From NCBI GenBank assembly GCA_002427845.1, contig DIYZ01000011.1, positions 28,125 to 41,917 of the forward strand: a DNA stretch of 13,793 nt, written 5' to 3'. Positions 1 through 7,611 of this stretch are shown here, in pieces. This DNA is from Chloracidobacterium sp. UBA6041 (lineage in GTDB: Bacteria > Acidobacteriota > Blastocatellia > Pyrinomonadales > Pyrinomonadaceae). How positions within the stretch are numbered: position 1 is the stretch's first letter; the number at the start of each line of letters is the position of its first letter. Made by a program: the position numbers and the translations under genes. Below the pieces are notes generated by a model. That model saw only the letters and a program-made list of their open reading frames with translations. It had not been told where the DNA came from and did no database searches.

Positions 1-103
1 TGGCCTTTGACTCGTCAGCGTCGACGGGGTGTTGCGTCCCGCATTTGCTGCAGAAAGCTTCGCCTGTCACCACAGGCTTGCCACATTCGAGACACTCAGC
101 CAT
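1..103 (-). CDS. Zinc-ribbon protein, N-terminal fragment (cut by window edge)
   Basis: Reading the minus strand from the ATG at 103 gives an open frame of 34 codons that runs off the left edge. The start reads MAECLECGKPVVTGEAFC and continues SKCGTQH. It carries two CxxC knuckles (C4/C7 and C18/C21) typical of a small zinc ribbon at the N-terminus of regulatory or membrane proteins. The spacing matches the ribbon of the FHA gene just upstream on the same strand (stop at 134, a 30-base gap), so the two are probably co-transcribed and may be related. No clear Shine-Dalgarno is visible. The rest of the protein, and therefore its function, lies outside the window. Confidence 0.6.
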   Translation of the reverse strand, partial: MAECLECGKPVVTGEAFCSKCGTQHPVDADESKA

Positions 104-133
104 TTGAGTAAGCTAACAGTCCAGGTCAACCGG

Positions 134-709
134 CTACTTAACCAGGTGGAACCGTAGAAACGTTTTTCCCATAATAATCTCGTCGCCGTCAGTTAGGGGC
201 TGACGCGCGCCGGGGACTAGTCTTTTTCCACGATTGATAAAGGTACCGTTGGTAGAACCCAGGTCCTCCAGAAAATGCTTTCCATCGAGCAACATAATGC
301 GCGCGTGGCGGCGGGAAATCTTCGCTTCCGGATCATCCGAATCTAAATCCACGTCCGGGAAAATTCCGCCATCGGCATCCCAACGTCCGATCTGCGATTC
401 CGCGCCGCTGAGCAGGAATTGTTTGCCCACTGATTTACCGCGCTCGATCACAAGCTTCGCGTGTGCCTTATCCTGCGAGCCCACCGAAGACGATCGGTTA
501 ACCGCCGCCGCCGCGCTCCCTGGTGCGAGTTCCGGTTGCGGGATCTGGGACGGTGAGCGCGAACCGTTTTGTCCCTTTGGTTCGGCTCTGAACGGGCTTC
601 CGCCGGTTGGAGGATTCATCCCCGAGTTCGGTCTTAAGGGCGCCCCGCATTCGTCACAATACTGCGCCCCATCGAGATTTTCGGTTTTACACCTTTCACA
701 CGTACTCAT
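134..709 (-). CDS. Zinc-ribbon and FHA-domain protein
   Basis: A 191-residue protein. An N-terminal zinc ribbon (C4, C7, C18, C21) is followed by a low-complexity Pro/Ser/Gly/Ala linker (about 25-82). A C-terminal FHA domain (about 84-188) follows. The FHA signature residues are present: GR at 108-109, SRRHA at 132-136 and GSTNGT at 151-156, which form the phosphothreonine-binding loops in this family. It is therefore predicted to be a cytoplasmic adaptor that docks on threonine-phosphorylated partners, usually substrates of Ser/Thr kinases. No kinase or phosphatase is in view, so the partner is unknown. No transmembrane segment or signal peptide is seen. The ATG at 709 is the first start directly before the zinc ribbon; a GGAA about 8 bases upstream is a weak ribosome site. 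It diverges from the efflux operon across a 380-base gap. Confidence 0.88.
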   Translation of the reverse strand: MSTCERCKTENLDGAQYCDECGAPLRPNSGMNPPTGGSPFRAEPKGQNGSRSPSQIPQPELAPGSAAAAVNRSSSVGSQDKAHAKLVIERGKSVGKQFLLSGAESQIGRWDADGGIFPDVDLDSDDPEAKISRRHARIMLLDGKHFLEDLGSTNGTFINRGKRLVPGARQPLTDGDEIIMGKTFLRFHLVK

Positions 710-1089
710 CGTTTTCCGGAAGTTTGCTACCCGCGCCCAATCCGCGATAAATTCTCAATTTGTACACTAGAACTGCGATCAAGAACGGTGGGTCATTCTA
801 ACGCGAAACGATTCGACTCGCCAACGTAAGCGATCAGGTGCAGGAGGCAGTAGCAGGCCGCAGGATTACGAGTTGCGCATAGATAAGTCGGCACTTGGCC
901 GTGACAGACTCAGAAGGGCGGTGCTCGTCCTGCCTCCGGCAACCTGCTCCTGCCCCAGTCTTAATTGAAACTGTTGGCTGTTTTTTGACGTAAGAGTTAC
1001 ACGAATAAGACCGGTTTCGATATCCGCGCGTTTGTGCACAATAAAAAGCTTTATTAGAGAAAACTAACCCCCGAGCTAAGGAACAAGTT
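710..1089. promoter_or_regulatory. Divergent intergenic region before the FHA gene and the efflux operon
   Basis: This 380-base stretch separates two divergently transcribed genes, so promoters for both must lie here. I see no convincing paired -35/-10 boxes: a TTGACG at 985-990 has no good -10 at the right distance. Other structure includes a perfect palindrome at 1032-1041 (separate entry) and A/T-rich sequence at 1041-1056. An imperfect inverted pair of G/A-rich and C/T-rich arms lies at about 840-865 and 928-954. A frame open across 834-1223 on the minus strand overlaps the adaptor start and looks like chance. A ribosome site AAGGA (1078-1082) precedes the adaptor ATG at 1090 by 7 bases. 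Confidence 0.5.
1032..1041. promoter_or_regulatory. Perfect palindrome, candidate operator
   Basis: TTGTGCACAA is a perfect 10-base palindrome about 50 bases before the adaptor start codon, in A/T-rich sequence. Its position would suit a dimeric regulator controlling the efflux operon. No regulator gene is adjacent, and a palindrome of this length can occur by chance, so this is only a candidate. Confidence 0.25.
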
Positions 1090-2601
1090 ATGGCTTTAAC
1101 CCGAAAGAAAAAGATTATTATTGCGGTCTCAGTCGTGGCCGTGCTGGCGCTGATCATCATCATTAGCGTATTTGCCAGTCGCAAAGAAGAGGCTGAGGTA
1201 ACGACAGTTAAATTGGAAATCAAACCGGAGTTAAAGCAAACGGTGACGGCCTCCGGCGAAGTCCGGCCCGTCCGCTACATCAAGCTAACGAGCGAAGTGC
1301 CGGGACGCATAGAAGAAATCTACGTCAACCCCGGCGATCAAGTAGCCCAGGGCAAACCGCTCGTACGAGTCGATCCCACTCAACTTCAGTCGAACCAGGA
1401 AGCGCAATGGGCCGCAGCGCAGGCATCCATGAGCGACGTACAAAGTGCGCGTAACGCTGTCTCCAATGCACAGCAGGGTTTGGTGGTCGCCGAGTCATCG
1501 GTGGCATCGGCGCGGCAGCAGTTAGTTGCCTTACAAACGGCGGTCGATCGCGCTCAGGTTGATTTGAATACGGCGCAACGAGAACTCAAACGCAACAGCG
1601 ATCTTATCGAAGCCGGCGTCGCTTCGCGCTCCGAGTATGACGCGGCCCGCGATCGTTTCGATCAGGCGAAGATTGGTCTGCAGACGGCTAAAGCGAATCT
1701 GGAGTCGCAACGAATTGCCGTGAAGGAGTCGATGGAAAGAGCTAACCAGCAAAAGATTGCCGTCCAGGAAGCAAGGACGGGGATCAGAACATCCGAGATG
1801 CGCGCCAGCCAACAGCAGGCCCTGCTGCGTGGACAATCCAGCCAGCGCTCAAAAGCCACCCAGCTTTCGCCGCTCAACGGCGTCGTCGCTGACATTCCCA
1901 CTCGCGTCGGCGAATATGCCGTGGCTGGTTTGTCTACCACGCCGCTGATGACCATTGCTGACATGTCTACGATCAATGTGGAAGTCAATGTAGACGAGAC
2001 AGAGATTTCCAACGTCGAGGTTGGGCAGCAGGCGAAAGTTAAAGTGGATGCGCTCGGCGAGAAAGAAATTAATGCGGTAGTCACACAAAAAAATCCGCTC
2101 GCGGTTTCCAAGTCAGACACTCAAGGTGGTCTTTCGAATCGCGTGAATGTTCAGGAAGCCAAGGAATTCAAAGTCACAGTTGAGCTGCGCGATATGCCGG
2201 ATGAAGTTCGCAAGGGCCTGCGTCCTGGCATGAGCGCTACCGCAACGATCACCACGAAGACAAAAAACAACGTAGTGGCCGTGCCGCTGGAAGCCATTGT
2301 TGAGAAGGCGCCCTCAACTCCGTCGCCGACGGCAACGATCGCCGGCAATGCGCCCACTCCGTCGAGTAGCGAAAAGATCAAGAGCGTTAAAGGTGTCTAC
2401 CTGCTGGAAGGAAATAAAGTCCGGTTTATCGAAGTGACCACCGGCATTACGGGCGAAGCCGATATCGAGATCACGAGCGGAGTGAAACCCGGCATGGAGA
2501 TCGTCAGGGGACCGAGCCGCGTTTTGAAAACGCTTAAAGACGGCATGCCCGTAAAACGCCAGATACGCAAGGCGGGCGCCAACGCCAACGAGGCCAGCTA
2601 A
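1090..2601 (+). CDS. MacA/HlyD-type periplasmic adaptor subunit of an efflux ABC transporter
   Basis: A 503-residue membrane-fusion protein. A short basic N-terminus (RKKK) precedes a single membrane anchor (about 9-29). Next come the first barrel-sandwich (lipoyl) half (about 50-95, with ASGEVRPVRYIKLTSEVPGRI and PGDQVAQGKPL) and a long coiled-coil hairpin rich in Ala/Gln (about 97-258). The second lipoyl half follows (about 259-290, LSPLNGVVADIPTRVGEYA), then a beta-barrel domain (about 293-390, with LRPGMSATATI) and a membrane-proximal domain to the end. Residues 408-428 are a Pro/Thr/Ser-rich insert within the last part. The hairpin is long enough to reach an outer-membrane channel, as in MacA. 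The frame is first in a six-gene operon. Its TAA stop (2599-2601) shares its last A with the ATPase ATG, indicating translational coupling. AAGGA lies 7 bases before the ATG. No outer-membrane TolC-type gene is in view. Confidence 0.92.
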   Translation: MALTRKKKIIIAVSVVAVLALIIIISVFASRKEEAEVTTVKLEIKPELKQTVTASGEVRPVRYIKLTSEVPGRIEEIYVNPGDQVAQGKPLVRVDPTQLQSNQEAQWAAAQASMSDVQSARNAVSNAQQGLVVAESSVASARQQLVALQTAVDRAQVDLNTAQRELKRNSDLIEAGVASRSEYDAARDRFDQAKIGLQTAKANLESQRIAVKESMERANQQKIAVQEARTGIRTSEMRASQQQALLRGQSSQRSKATQLSPLNGVVADIPTRVGEYAVAGLSTTPLMTIADMSTINVEVNVDETEISNVEVGQQAKVKVDALGEKEINAVVTQKNPLAVSKSDTQGGLSNRVNVQEAKEFKVTVELRDMPDEVRKGLRPGMSATATITTKTKNNVVAVPLEAIVEKAPSTPSPTATIAGNAPTPSSSEKIKSVKGVYLLEGNKVRFIEVTTGITGEADIEITSGVKPGMEIVRGPSRVLKTLKDGMPVKRQIRKAGANANEAS

Positions 2602-3362
2602 TGAGTAACGTCACACTCGTATCTCCTCCAGCGCCAACTATTGTCACAGCGGACCAGCCTTTGCGGCCGCACGATCCCGGCTCGCTCATTTCGATGCGCG
2701 GGATTTGGAAGACCTATCAGATGGGATCTGAGGCGGTGCACGCACTGCATGGCGTCTCGTTTGACATTCCCAAGGGCGAATACATCGCGATCATTGGACC
2801 ATCAGGCTCCGGCAAGTCTACCCTGATGAATTTGATTGGCTGCCTCGACACGCCCAGCCAGGGCGAGTATTGGCTAAACAGCAAGAACGTTTCCGAAATG
2901 GATGATGACGAACTCGCGCGGATACGTAATCAGGAAGTTGGGTTCGTTTTCCAGACGTTCAATCTCTTAGCCCGGGCTACCGCGCTTCACAACGTAGAAC
3001 TCCCGTTGATTTATGGCGGCATCGGGTCTGCCCAACGACACGAGATGGCCAAACAGGCGCTGGCAGCGGTCGATCTTGCCGACCGCGTGACACACCGCCC
3101 GAATGAACTGTCCGGCGGACAACGCCAGCGCGTGGCTATCGCGCGCGCTTTGGTTAACCATCCTTCAATTCTTCTCGCCGACGAGCCGACGGGCGCACTG
3201 GACACGCATACGAGCATGGAAATCATGGATCTCTTCGACCGCCTGCACGGAGAAGGAAACACGATCATCGTCGTTACCCACGAGGCCGACATCGCGGCAC
3301 GCGCGCACCGCATGGTCTCCATTCGCGACGGACTGATCGAAAAAGACGAGAAAATCAGATAG
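2601..3362 (+). CDS. MacB/LolD-type ABC transporter ATPase
   Basis: A 253-residue stand-alone nucleotide-binding subunit of the MacB/LolD/FtsE class. The motifs are complete: Walker A GPSGSGKST at 66-74, Q-loop Q118, signature LSGGQRQ at 170-176, Walker B ILLADEP at 190-196, D-loop ALD at 199-201 and switch histidine H227. The family hallmark GxVFQxFNLL is present at 114-123. In E. coli MacB this domain is fused to the permease; here it is separate. It is the only ATPase in an operon with four permeases, so it presumably serves all of them. About 29 residues precede the usual domain start (LISMRGIWKTY), a slightly long, Pro-rich leader. The start is well supported because the ATG overlaps the adaptor stop (TAATG). 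An internal start near residue 32 cannot be ruled out. Confidence 0.95.
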   Translation: MSNVTLVSPPAPTIVTADQPLRPHDPGSLISMRGIWKTYQMGSEAVHALHGVSFDIPKGEYIAIIGPSGSGKSTLMNLIGCLDTPSQGEYWLNSKNVSEMDDDELARIRNQEVGFVFQTFNLLARATALHNVELPLIYGGIGSAQRHEMAKQALAAVDLADRVTHRPNELSGGQRQRVAIARALVNHPSILLADEPTGALDTHTSMEIMDLFDRLHGEGNTIIVVTHEADIAARAHRMVSIRDGLIEKDEKIR

Positions 3363-3397
3363 AGATCAGGCGGAAGCAAGCCCTTTCTGTTCTTGCG

Positions 3398-4726
3398 ATG
3401 ACCCCCGACGAAACAAAGCCACCAAGCTATGCTTCCTCAGGGCGAGCTGCGTCGTTCGCCCGAAGATCGTGGGCGCTCTTTCGACTGGCAGCGCTCTGGG
3501 AAGCGTTTCTGGTGGCGGTCGGCAGTCTGCGGGCCAATAAGATGCGCACCGCCCTGACGCTCGTAGGCATCGTCGTCGGAGTCGCTGCGGTCATTGCCGT
3601 GGTCACGATCATTCAGGGGCTCGACAACAAAGTCGCGTCCACGTTCTCTTCCCAGGGGTCCACCGTGTTCACAATTTCAAAGCGTCCTCAAATAATCAAG
3701 TCGCGGGAAGAGTTTATAAAATTCAACAAGCGCAAGGACGTTACGCATGAAGATGCCGACGCCATCGCCCGTCTCTGCACAGCCTGCTGGCGCGTGGGCG
3801 TGGCTGCTAACGCAAGAGAGACGGTGAAACATGGTGATCAGAAGTTTGAGAACGTTAACATTCGCGGCGTTACGCCGACGACGATGTTTGATATAGATGG
3901 GCGTTCCATCGATACCGGCCGCGTTTGGACCGACGCCGAGGGAATGTCGGGCCGCGAAATCTGCGTAGTCGGTCCCGACGTCCTAACTAATCTTTTTAAT
4001 GGAGCTTCGGCTGATCGCGTCATCGGACAGGACGTTCGCATCGCCGGACGCCCGTTTCAAATCATCGGCGTGCTCGAGCCGCTGGGCTCGATCTTCGGTG
4101 CCTCGCGCGATAGCGTCGCTTACATTCCTTATTCGACCTATCAGAAAATCTACGGCGCGCGCGATTCAATCGTTGCCTTCATTCAGGTTCCGGCCGCCGA
4201 GCAACTTGAGCCGGCAGAGGATCAGGTGCGCACGATTATGCGCAACCGGCGCGGCGGTGTTTTTAACCCGGCAGATGACGAAGGTTTCTCTTTGGAAACG
4301 CAGGACGTGTTTCTCGATCTCTACGGCAAAGCAACTTCGAACATCTACCTCGTGACCATTGGCGTCGCCGCGATTTCGCTCGTAGTCGGCGGAATCGTAG
4401 TAATGAATATCATGCTCGTTTCGGTGACTGAGCGGACGAAAGAGATCGGCATACGCAAAGCCATTGGCGCGCGGCGAAAGGATATTCTCACGCAGTTTCT
4501 GATCGAAGCAGTGACTGTAACTGCGATTGGGGGAGCCATAGGTGTACTGACTGGTTTTGGCCTCGCTTATCTGATCGCGGCATTGATAGGCTTTCCATTA
4601 CTGATGAGTGTGGCTTCGGCAGTGTTGGGAGTGGGAGTCTCGTCGGTAGTGGGAATCATAAGCGGTCTTTGGCCGGCATGGCGCGCGGCGCGCCTCGATC
4701 CGATTGAGGCGTTGAGGTCGGAGTAG
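3398..4726 (+). CDS. MacB/FtsX-family ABC transporter permease, copy 1
   Basis: A 442-residue permease with the MacB layout. The first membrane helix (about 51-72) follows the conserved LRANKMRTALTLVG entry. A large periplasmic domain (about 75-312) comes next, then three helices (about 317-342, 371-398, 402-424). The cytoplasmic coupling loop reads VMNIMLVSVTERTKEIGIRKAIGARR (335-360), and the tail GLWPAWRAARLDPIEALR is the family signature. The usual GGIGVMN is GGIVVMN here. Compared with the other three permeases it has about 25 extra N-terminal residues, polar and basic. The only nearby in-frame ATG is at 3398, 35 bases after the ATPase stop. The purine-rich AGGCGGAAG (3369-3377) lies too far upstream to be a normal ribosome site, so the exact start is less certain than the rest. 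Confidence 0.92.
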   Translation: MTPDETKPPSYASSGRAASFARRSWALFRLAALWEAFLVAVGSLRANKMRTALTLVGIVVGVAAVIAVVTIIQGLDNKVASTFSSQGSTVFTISKRPQIIKSREEFIKFNKRKDVTHEDADAIARLCTACWRVGVAANARETVKHGDQKFENVNIRGVTPTTMFDIDGRSIDTGRVWTDAEGMSGREICVVGPDVLTNLFNGASADRVIGQDVRIAGRPFQIIGVLEPLGSIFGASRDSVAYIPYSTYQKIYGARDSIVAFIQVPAAEQLEPAEDQVRTIMRNRRGGVFNPADDEGFSLETQDVFLDLYGKATSNIYLVTIGVAAISLVVGGIVVMNIMLVSVTERTKEIGIRKAIGARRKDILTQFLIEAVTVTAIGGAIGVLTGFGLAYLIAALIGFPLLMSVASAVLGVGVSSVVGIISGLWPAWRAARLDPIEALRSE

Positions 4727-4731
4727 GCAAA

Positions 4732-4872
4732 TGTCCGACAAACTTTAGTTTGTCGACGACTGGAACGACGTTAACCGTTTAGCCAGCGGACTTGTCCGCC
4801 GTCAGCGTGGGACAAGTCCCAACTCTAAACGGAACCACAATCGATGGACGACAAACTGAAGTTTGTCGGACA
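4732..4872. repeat. Composite palindromic element with REP-like ends, reaching into the next gene's start
   Basis: About 140 bases of nested inverted repeats. The outer arms, 4732-4757 and 4847-4872, are reverse complements at 24 of 26 positions. Each arm is also a hairpin: CGACAAACT-TT-AGTTTGTCG (4736-4755) and CGACAAACT-GA-AGTTTGTCG (4849-4868), both with perfect 9-base stems. Inner arms CCGTTTAG (4775-4782) and CTAAACGG (4825-4832) pair perfectly. Between them lie two short hairpins, GCGGAC-TT-GTCCGC (4786-4799) and GGGAC-AA-GTCCC (4809-4820). The layout resembles a paired REP element or a small non-autonomous mobile element. It sits inside the operon between permeases 1 and 2, and its right arm overlaps the upstream candidate start (ATG 4844) of permease 2. 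No U-tract follows the hairpins, so they are not classical terminators. Confidence 0.85.
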
Positions 4873-4876
4873 AGTT

Positions 4877-6118
4877 ATGAGACTCGACGACATAAAAGAA
4901 TCCGCCCTGATGGCGTTTGACACGCTGCGCGCAAACAAGCTGCGTTCGTCATTGACCATTCTCGGCGTCAGTGTCGGTGTGATAACCGTCATCTTTATGG
5001 TGTCGATTATTCAGGGGCTCAATAAGGCGTTCGCGGATCAGGTTGAGTCACTGGGTTCTAATACAATCTTTGTTTCAAAATTCGAACCGAGCTTTGGCCG
5101 TCCGCCGGGACCAGAAGAGATACACCGAAAAGATCTCACTATGGATGACGCGGAAGCCCTGCGGCGAGAGGCTCCGTCGATCGCCGGCGTATCACCAATC
5201 CATCGCATGATTGCGGTAACTGCGCGTTACCAGGACAAACAAACAGACACGCCAATTCTTCTTGGTGTTACGCCTTACTACGAATTTGTCCACACGCAAT
5301 ATGTAGCGCGCGGCCGTTTCATCAAAGACTTTGACATGGACAACCGCGCCAATGTTTGTATTGTCGGCGTCGATGTCGTGCACGCGCTTTTCCCTTACGA
5401 AGATCCAATCGACAAAGAGATAAGAATCAATGGCAACCCGTATCACGTTATTGGCGTCATGGAGCCGCTGGGAAACTTCTTCGGCCAGTCGCGTGATAAT
5501 TCGCTTTTCATTCCCGTCAGCACTTTCGACAAGTACTACCCTGATCGTCCGTTCCCGGAAGTCGTCTTCTTCATTATTATCCGGCCGAAGTCGCGGGCGT
5601 TTGTTAAATCAGCGATTGATGAAATTACCGACATCCTGCGTCGCCGGCGGCGCGTGCCGCTTGGTGCGCCTAATAACTTCGGCATCTCCTCGCAGGATTC
5701 GTTGCTGGACATCTACAACCAACTTACGGGCGCGACCGCCCTCGTGCTCACTGCGATTTCCTTCGTCGCCCTGATGATTGGCGGCATCGGCGTGATGAAT
5801 ATCATGCTGGTGTCGGTGACTGAGCGGACGAAAGAGATTGGTGTGCGCAAAGCCGTGGGCGCCACCCGTCTGAATATACTGTCGCAGTTTCTGATCGAGG
5901 CCATAGTGTTGACGGCGATTGGCGGGCTGGCGGGACTCGCTGTAGGCGAATTGCTGGCCTTCGTCATCAACAAATATTCGCCGCTGCCGGCATACGTTCC
6001 CTTGTGGGCGATAGCTGTTGGCGTCGGGATTTCCGCGGCGGTGGGAATTGTTTTCGGGTTGTGGCCGGCCTGGAAAGCTGCTCGACTTGACCCCATCGAA
6101 GCACTGCGCTGGGAATAA
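4877..6118 (+). CDS. MacB/FtsX-family ABC transporter permease, copy 2
   Basis: A 413-residue permease from the ATG at 4877. Helix 1 is at about 24-46 and the periplasmic domain at about 48-285. Further helices are at about 288-312, 341-365 and 374-396. The canonical GGIGVMNIMLVSVTERTKEIGVRKAVGA loop (302-329) and the GLWPAWKAARLDPIEALRWE tail are present. An in-frame ATG at 4844 would add 11 residues (MDDKLKFVGQV). Those codons are translated from the right hairpin of the repeat element, and the 4877 start (MRLDDIKESALMAFDTLRANKLRS) lines up with copy 4. I therefore prefer 4877, preceded by a weak GGA 6 to 8 bases upstream. The protein should form the membrane pore and mechanotransmission unit with the shared ATPase and adaptor. 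Confidence 0.92.
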   Translation: MRLDDIKESALMAFDTLRANKLRSSLTILGVSVGVITVIFMVSIIQGLNKAFADQVESLGSNTIFVSKFEPSFGRPPGPEEIHRKDLTMDDAEALRREAPSIAGVSPIHRMIAVTARYQDKQTDTPILLGVTPYYEFVHTQYVARGRFIKDFDMDNRANVCIVGVDVVHALFPYEDPIDKEIRINGNPYHVIGVMEPLGNFFGQSRDNSLFIPVSTFDKYYPDRPFPEVVFFIIIRPKSRAFVKSAIDEITDILRRRRRVPLGAPNNFGISSQDSLLDIYNQLTGATALVLTAISFVALMIGGIGVMNIMLVSVTERTKEIGVRKAVGATRLNILSQFLIEAIVLTAIGGLAGLAVGELLAFVINKYSPLPAYVPLWAIAVGVGISAAVGIVFGLWPAWKAARLDPIEALRWE

Positions 6119-6171
6119 TCCGATAGTTTAGAGTGCAACCAAAACGAGGGGCAAACCGTACTAAGTTCACA

Positions 6172-7410
6172 GTGAAATTTATTGAAACTCTTAAACTTGC
6201 CATTGCCGCAATCTGGGCGCATAAGCTGCGCTCAGCGTTAACGCTGCTCGGCATGATCATCGGCATCATGTCTGTCGTCGTTGTCTACTCGCTGATTCAG
6301 GGATTCAATACCTACGTTGACGAAAAGATCGCGGGCATTGGGGCCAAGTCGTTTACCGTGCAACGCTTCAACCCACTCGAGGATTTCAAAGACACTGACA
6401 CAATCGCCGCTGCCCAACGCCGCAACAAAGACCTGACCCTCGAGGATTATGAGTATCTCAAAGAGAGAGCCACACTAATCGGAAAGCTCGGCGCGAAGGC
6501 TCGCTCCACTCCGTCTGAAATAAAACGCGGTAACCAGGTACTCGAGGATGTCTTTGTCACCGGAGCCACGGCAAACATTGCGGACATCGAAAATCGAGAC
6601 ATCGCCGACGGCCGGTACATAGCCGATCCGGAGAACGATGCGGCGCAGCGCGTCGCCTACATCGGAGCTGATGTCGCAAGCAATCTGTTTCCCGCCGGCA
6701 ATCCCATTGATCAGGAGATCATCATCGCGGGCTTGCCGTATCGCATCATCGGCGTCGAGGCAGTTAAAGGCACGGTTTTCGGAGTGCCCCAGGATAATTT
6801 CATTCACGTTCCTCTGAAGACTTACGCAAATAATTTCGGTGGACTGATTCGTCAGCGCTCTCTTTACTTCGTCGCCACTGCCAAAACAGACGACGTGTTC
6901 AACGACGCGGTCGAGGAAACCCGGTTCTTGATGCGCGTCCGCCGCAAGCTCGGCGCCGGTGAAAAGGACAACTTCGGGATGGTCACGCCCGATGCTATTA
7001 CCGGACTTCGGGACCGGCTGTTTGGAACAATATTCATCGTCGCCATCGCAGTTCCGAGTATTGCGTTGCTCGTCGGTGCGATTGTCATCATGAACATCAT
7101 GCTGGTCTCCGTCACCGAAAGAACGAAAGAGATCGGAATCAGGAAATCGCTTGGCGCTCGCCAGATGGACATACTGAAGCAGTTCCTCGTTGAGGCCGTC
7201 ACTCTATCAGCGATTGGGGGAGCTGTGGGCGTTACTATCGCGTGGATTATAGGCCGGATAATAACAGCGGTGTTCTTTCCCACTTTTCTGTCGATTGGCG
7301 CTGTTCTTATTGCCGTTGGCGTCTCAATGGCCGTCGGGGTTATGGCTGGTGTGTTTCCTGCCTGGAAAGCCGCCAGGCTCGATCCGATTGAGGCTTTGAG
7401 AGCGGAATAA
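6172..7410 (+). CDS. MacB/FtsX-family ABC transporter permease, copy 3
   Basis: A 412-residue permease from GTG at 6172, giving MKFIETLKLAIAAIWAHKLR, the usual beginning for this family. An in-frame GTG at 6133, only 14 bases after the copy 2 stop, would add 13 residues (MQPKRGANRTKFT). Neither has a clear Shine-Dalgarno, so the start is unsettled. Helix 1 is at about 21-43, the periplasmic domain at about 45-282, and further helices at about 284-310, 341-368 and 372-394. The coupling loop is IMNIMLVSVTERTKEIGIRK, but the preceding GGIGV is GAIVI. The tail is GVFPAWKAARLDPIEALRAE rather than GLWPAW. It is thus the most divergent of the four at these conserved positions. It reads in the same direction as copies 1, 2 and 4 and is presumably in the same transcript. 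Confidence 0.9.
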   Translation: MKFIETLKLAIAAIWAHKLRSALTLLGMIIGIMSVVVVYSLIQGFNTYVDEKIAGIGAKSFTVQRFNPLEDFKDTDTIAAAQRRNKDLTLEDYEYLKERATLIGKLGAKARSTPSEIKRGNQVLEDVFVTGATANIADIENRDIADGRYIADPENDAAQRVAYIGADVASNLFPAGNPIDQEIIIAGLPYRIIGVEAVKGTVFGVPQDNFIHVPLKTYANNFGGLIRQRSLYFVATAKTDDVFNDAVEETRFLMRVRRKLGAGEKDNFGMVTPDAITGLRDRLFGTIFIVAIAVPSIALLVGAIVIMNIMLVSVTERTKEIGIRKSLGARQMDILKQFLVEAVTLSAIGGAVGVTIAWIIGRIITAVFFPTFLSIGAVLIAVGVSMAVGVMAGVFPAWKAARLDPIEALRAE

Positions 7411-7413
7411 ATT

Positions 7414-7608
7414 GTTGGTAGTCAGTTGTCCGTAGTTAGTAGTAAGACGCTCTCACTTTCGAGGCAGTAGCCCGACCCTCCGGTCCCCGGCGCGGCAGCC
7501 GCGCTGGGGTGGAGGGTTGAGGGGAGGGCGCGGTCCATAGGGATATGTATCGAAGCCGATGACGAGATGGCGATGAACTACTGACTACTGACCACTGACC
7601 AGGGACAA
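7414..7608. repeat. Composite repeat with 7-base periodic ends and a GC-rich central stem
   Basis: The gap between permeases 3 and 4 is filled by a structured element. The right end (7578-7605) is four 7-base units: CTACTGA, CTACTGA, CCACTGA, CCAGGGA. The left end (about 7415-7442, GGTAGTCAGTTGTCCG then TAGTTAGTAG) is a degenerate copy in inverted orientation. Between them, ACCCTCC (7475-7481) pairs with GGAGGGT (7511-7517), and GGCGCGG/CCGCGC extends the stem with a few mismatches. The last unit supplies AGGGA (7601-7605), which lies 6 bases before the ATG of permease 4 and looks like its ribosome-binding site. The layout suggests a small non-autonomous mobile or REP-like element that has been adopted into the operon. 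I do not recognise a named family. Confidence 0.7.
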
Positions 7609-7611
7609 GCG

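Noticed and set aside
234..770. 178-codon open frame on the plus strand
   Set aside because: It is antisense to the FHA gene, whose domain motifs are clear; the plus-strand translation shows no recognisable domain.
834..1223. 129-codon open frame on the minus strand in the divergent gap
   Set aside because: It overlaps the adaptor N-terminus, has no ribosome site or domain, and its composition looks like chance.
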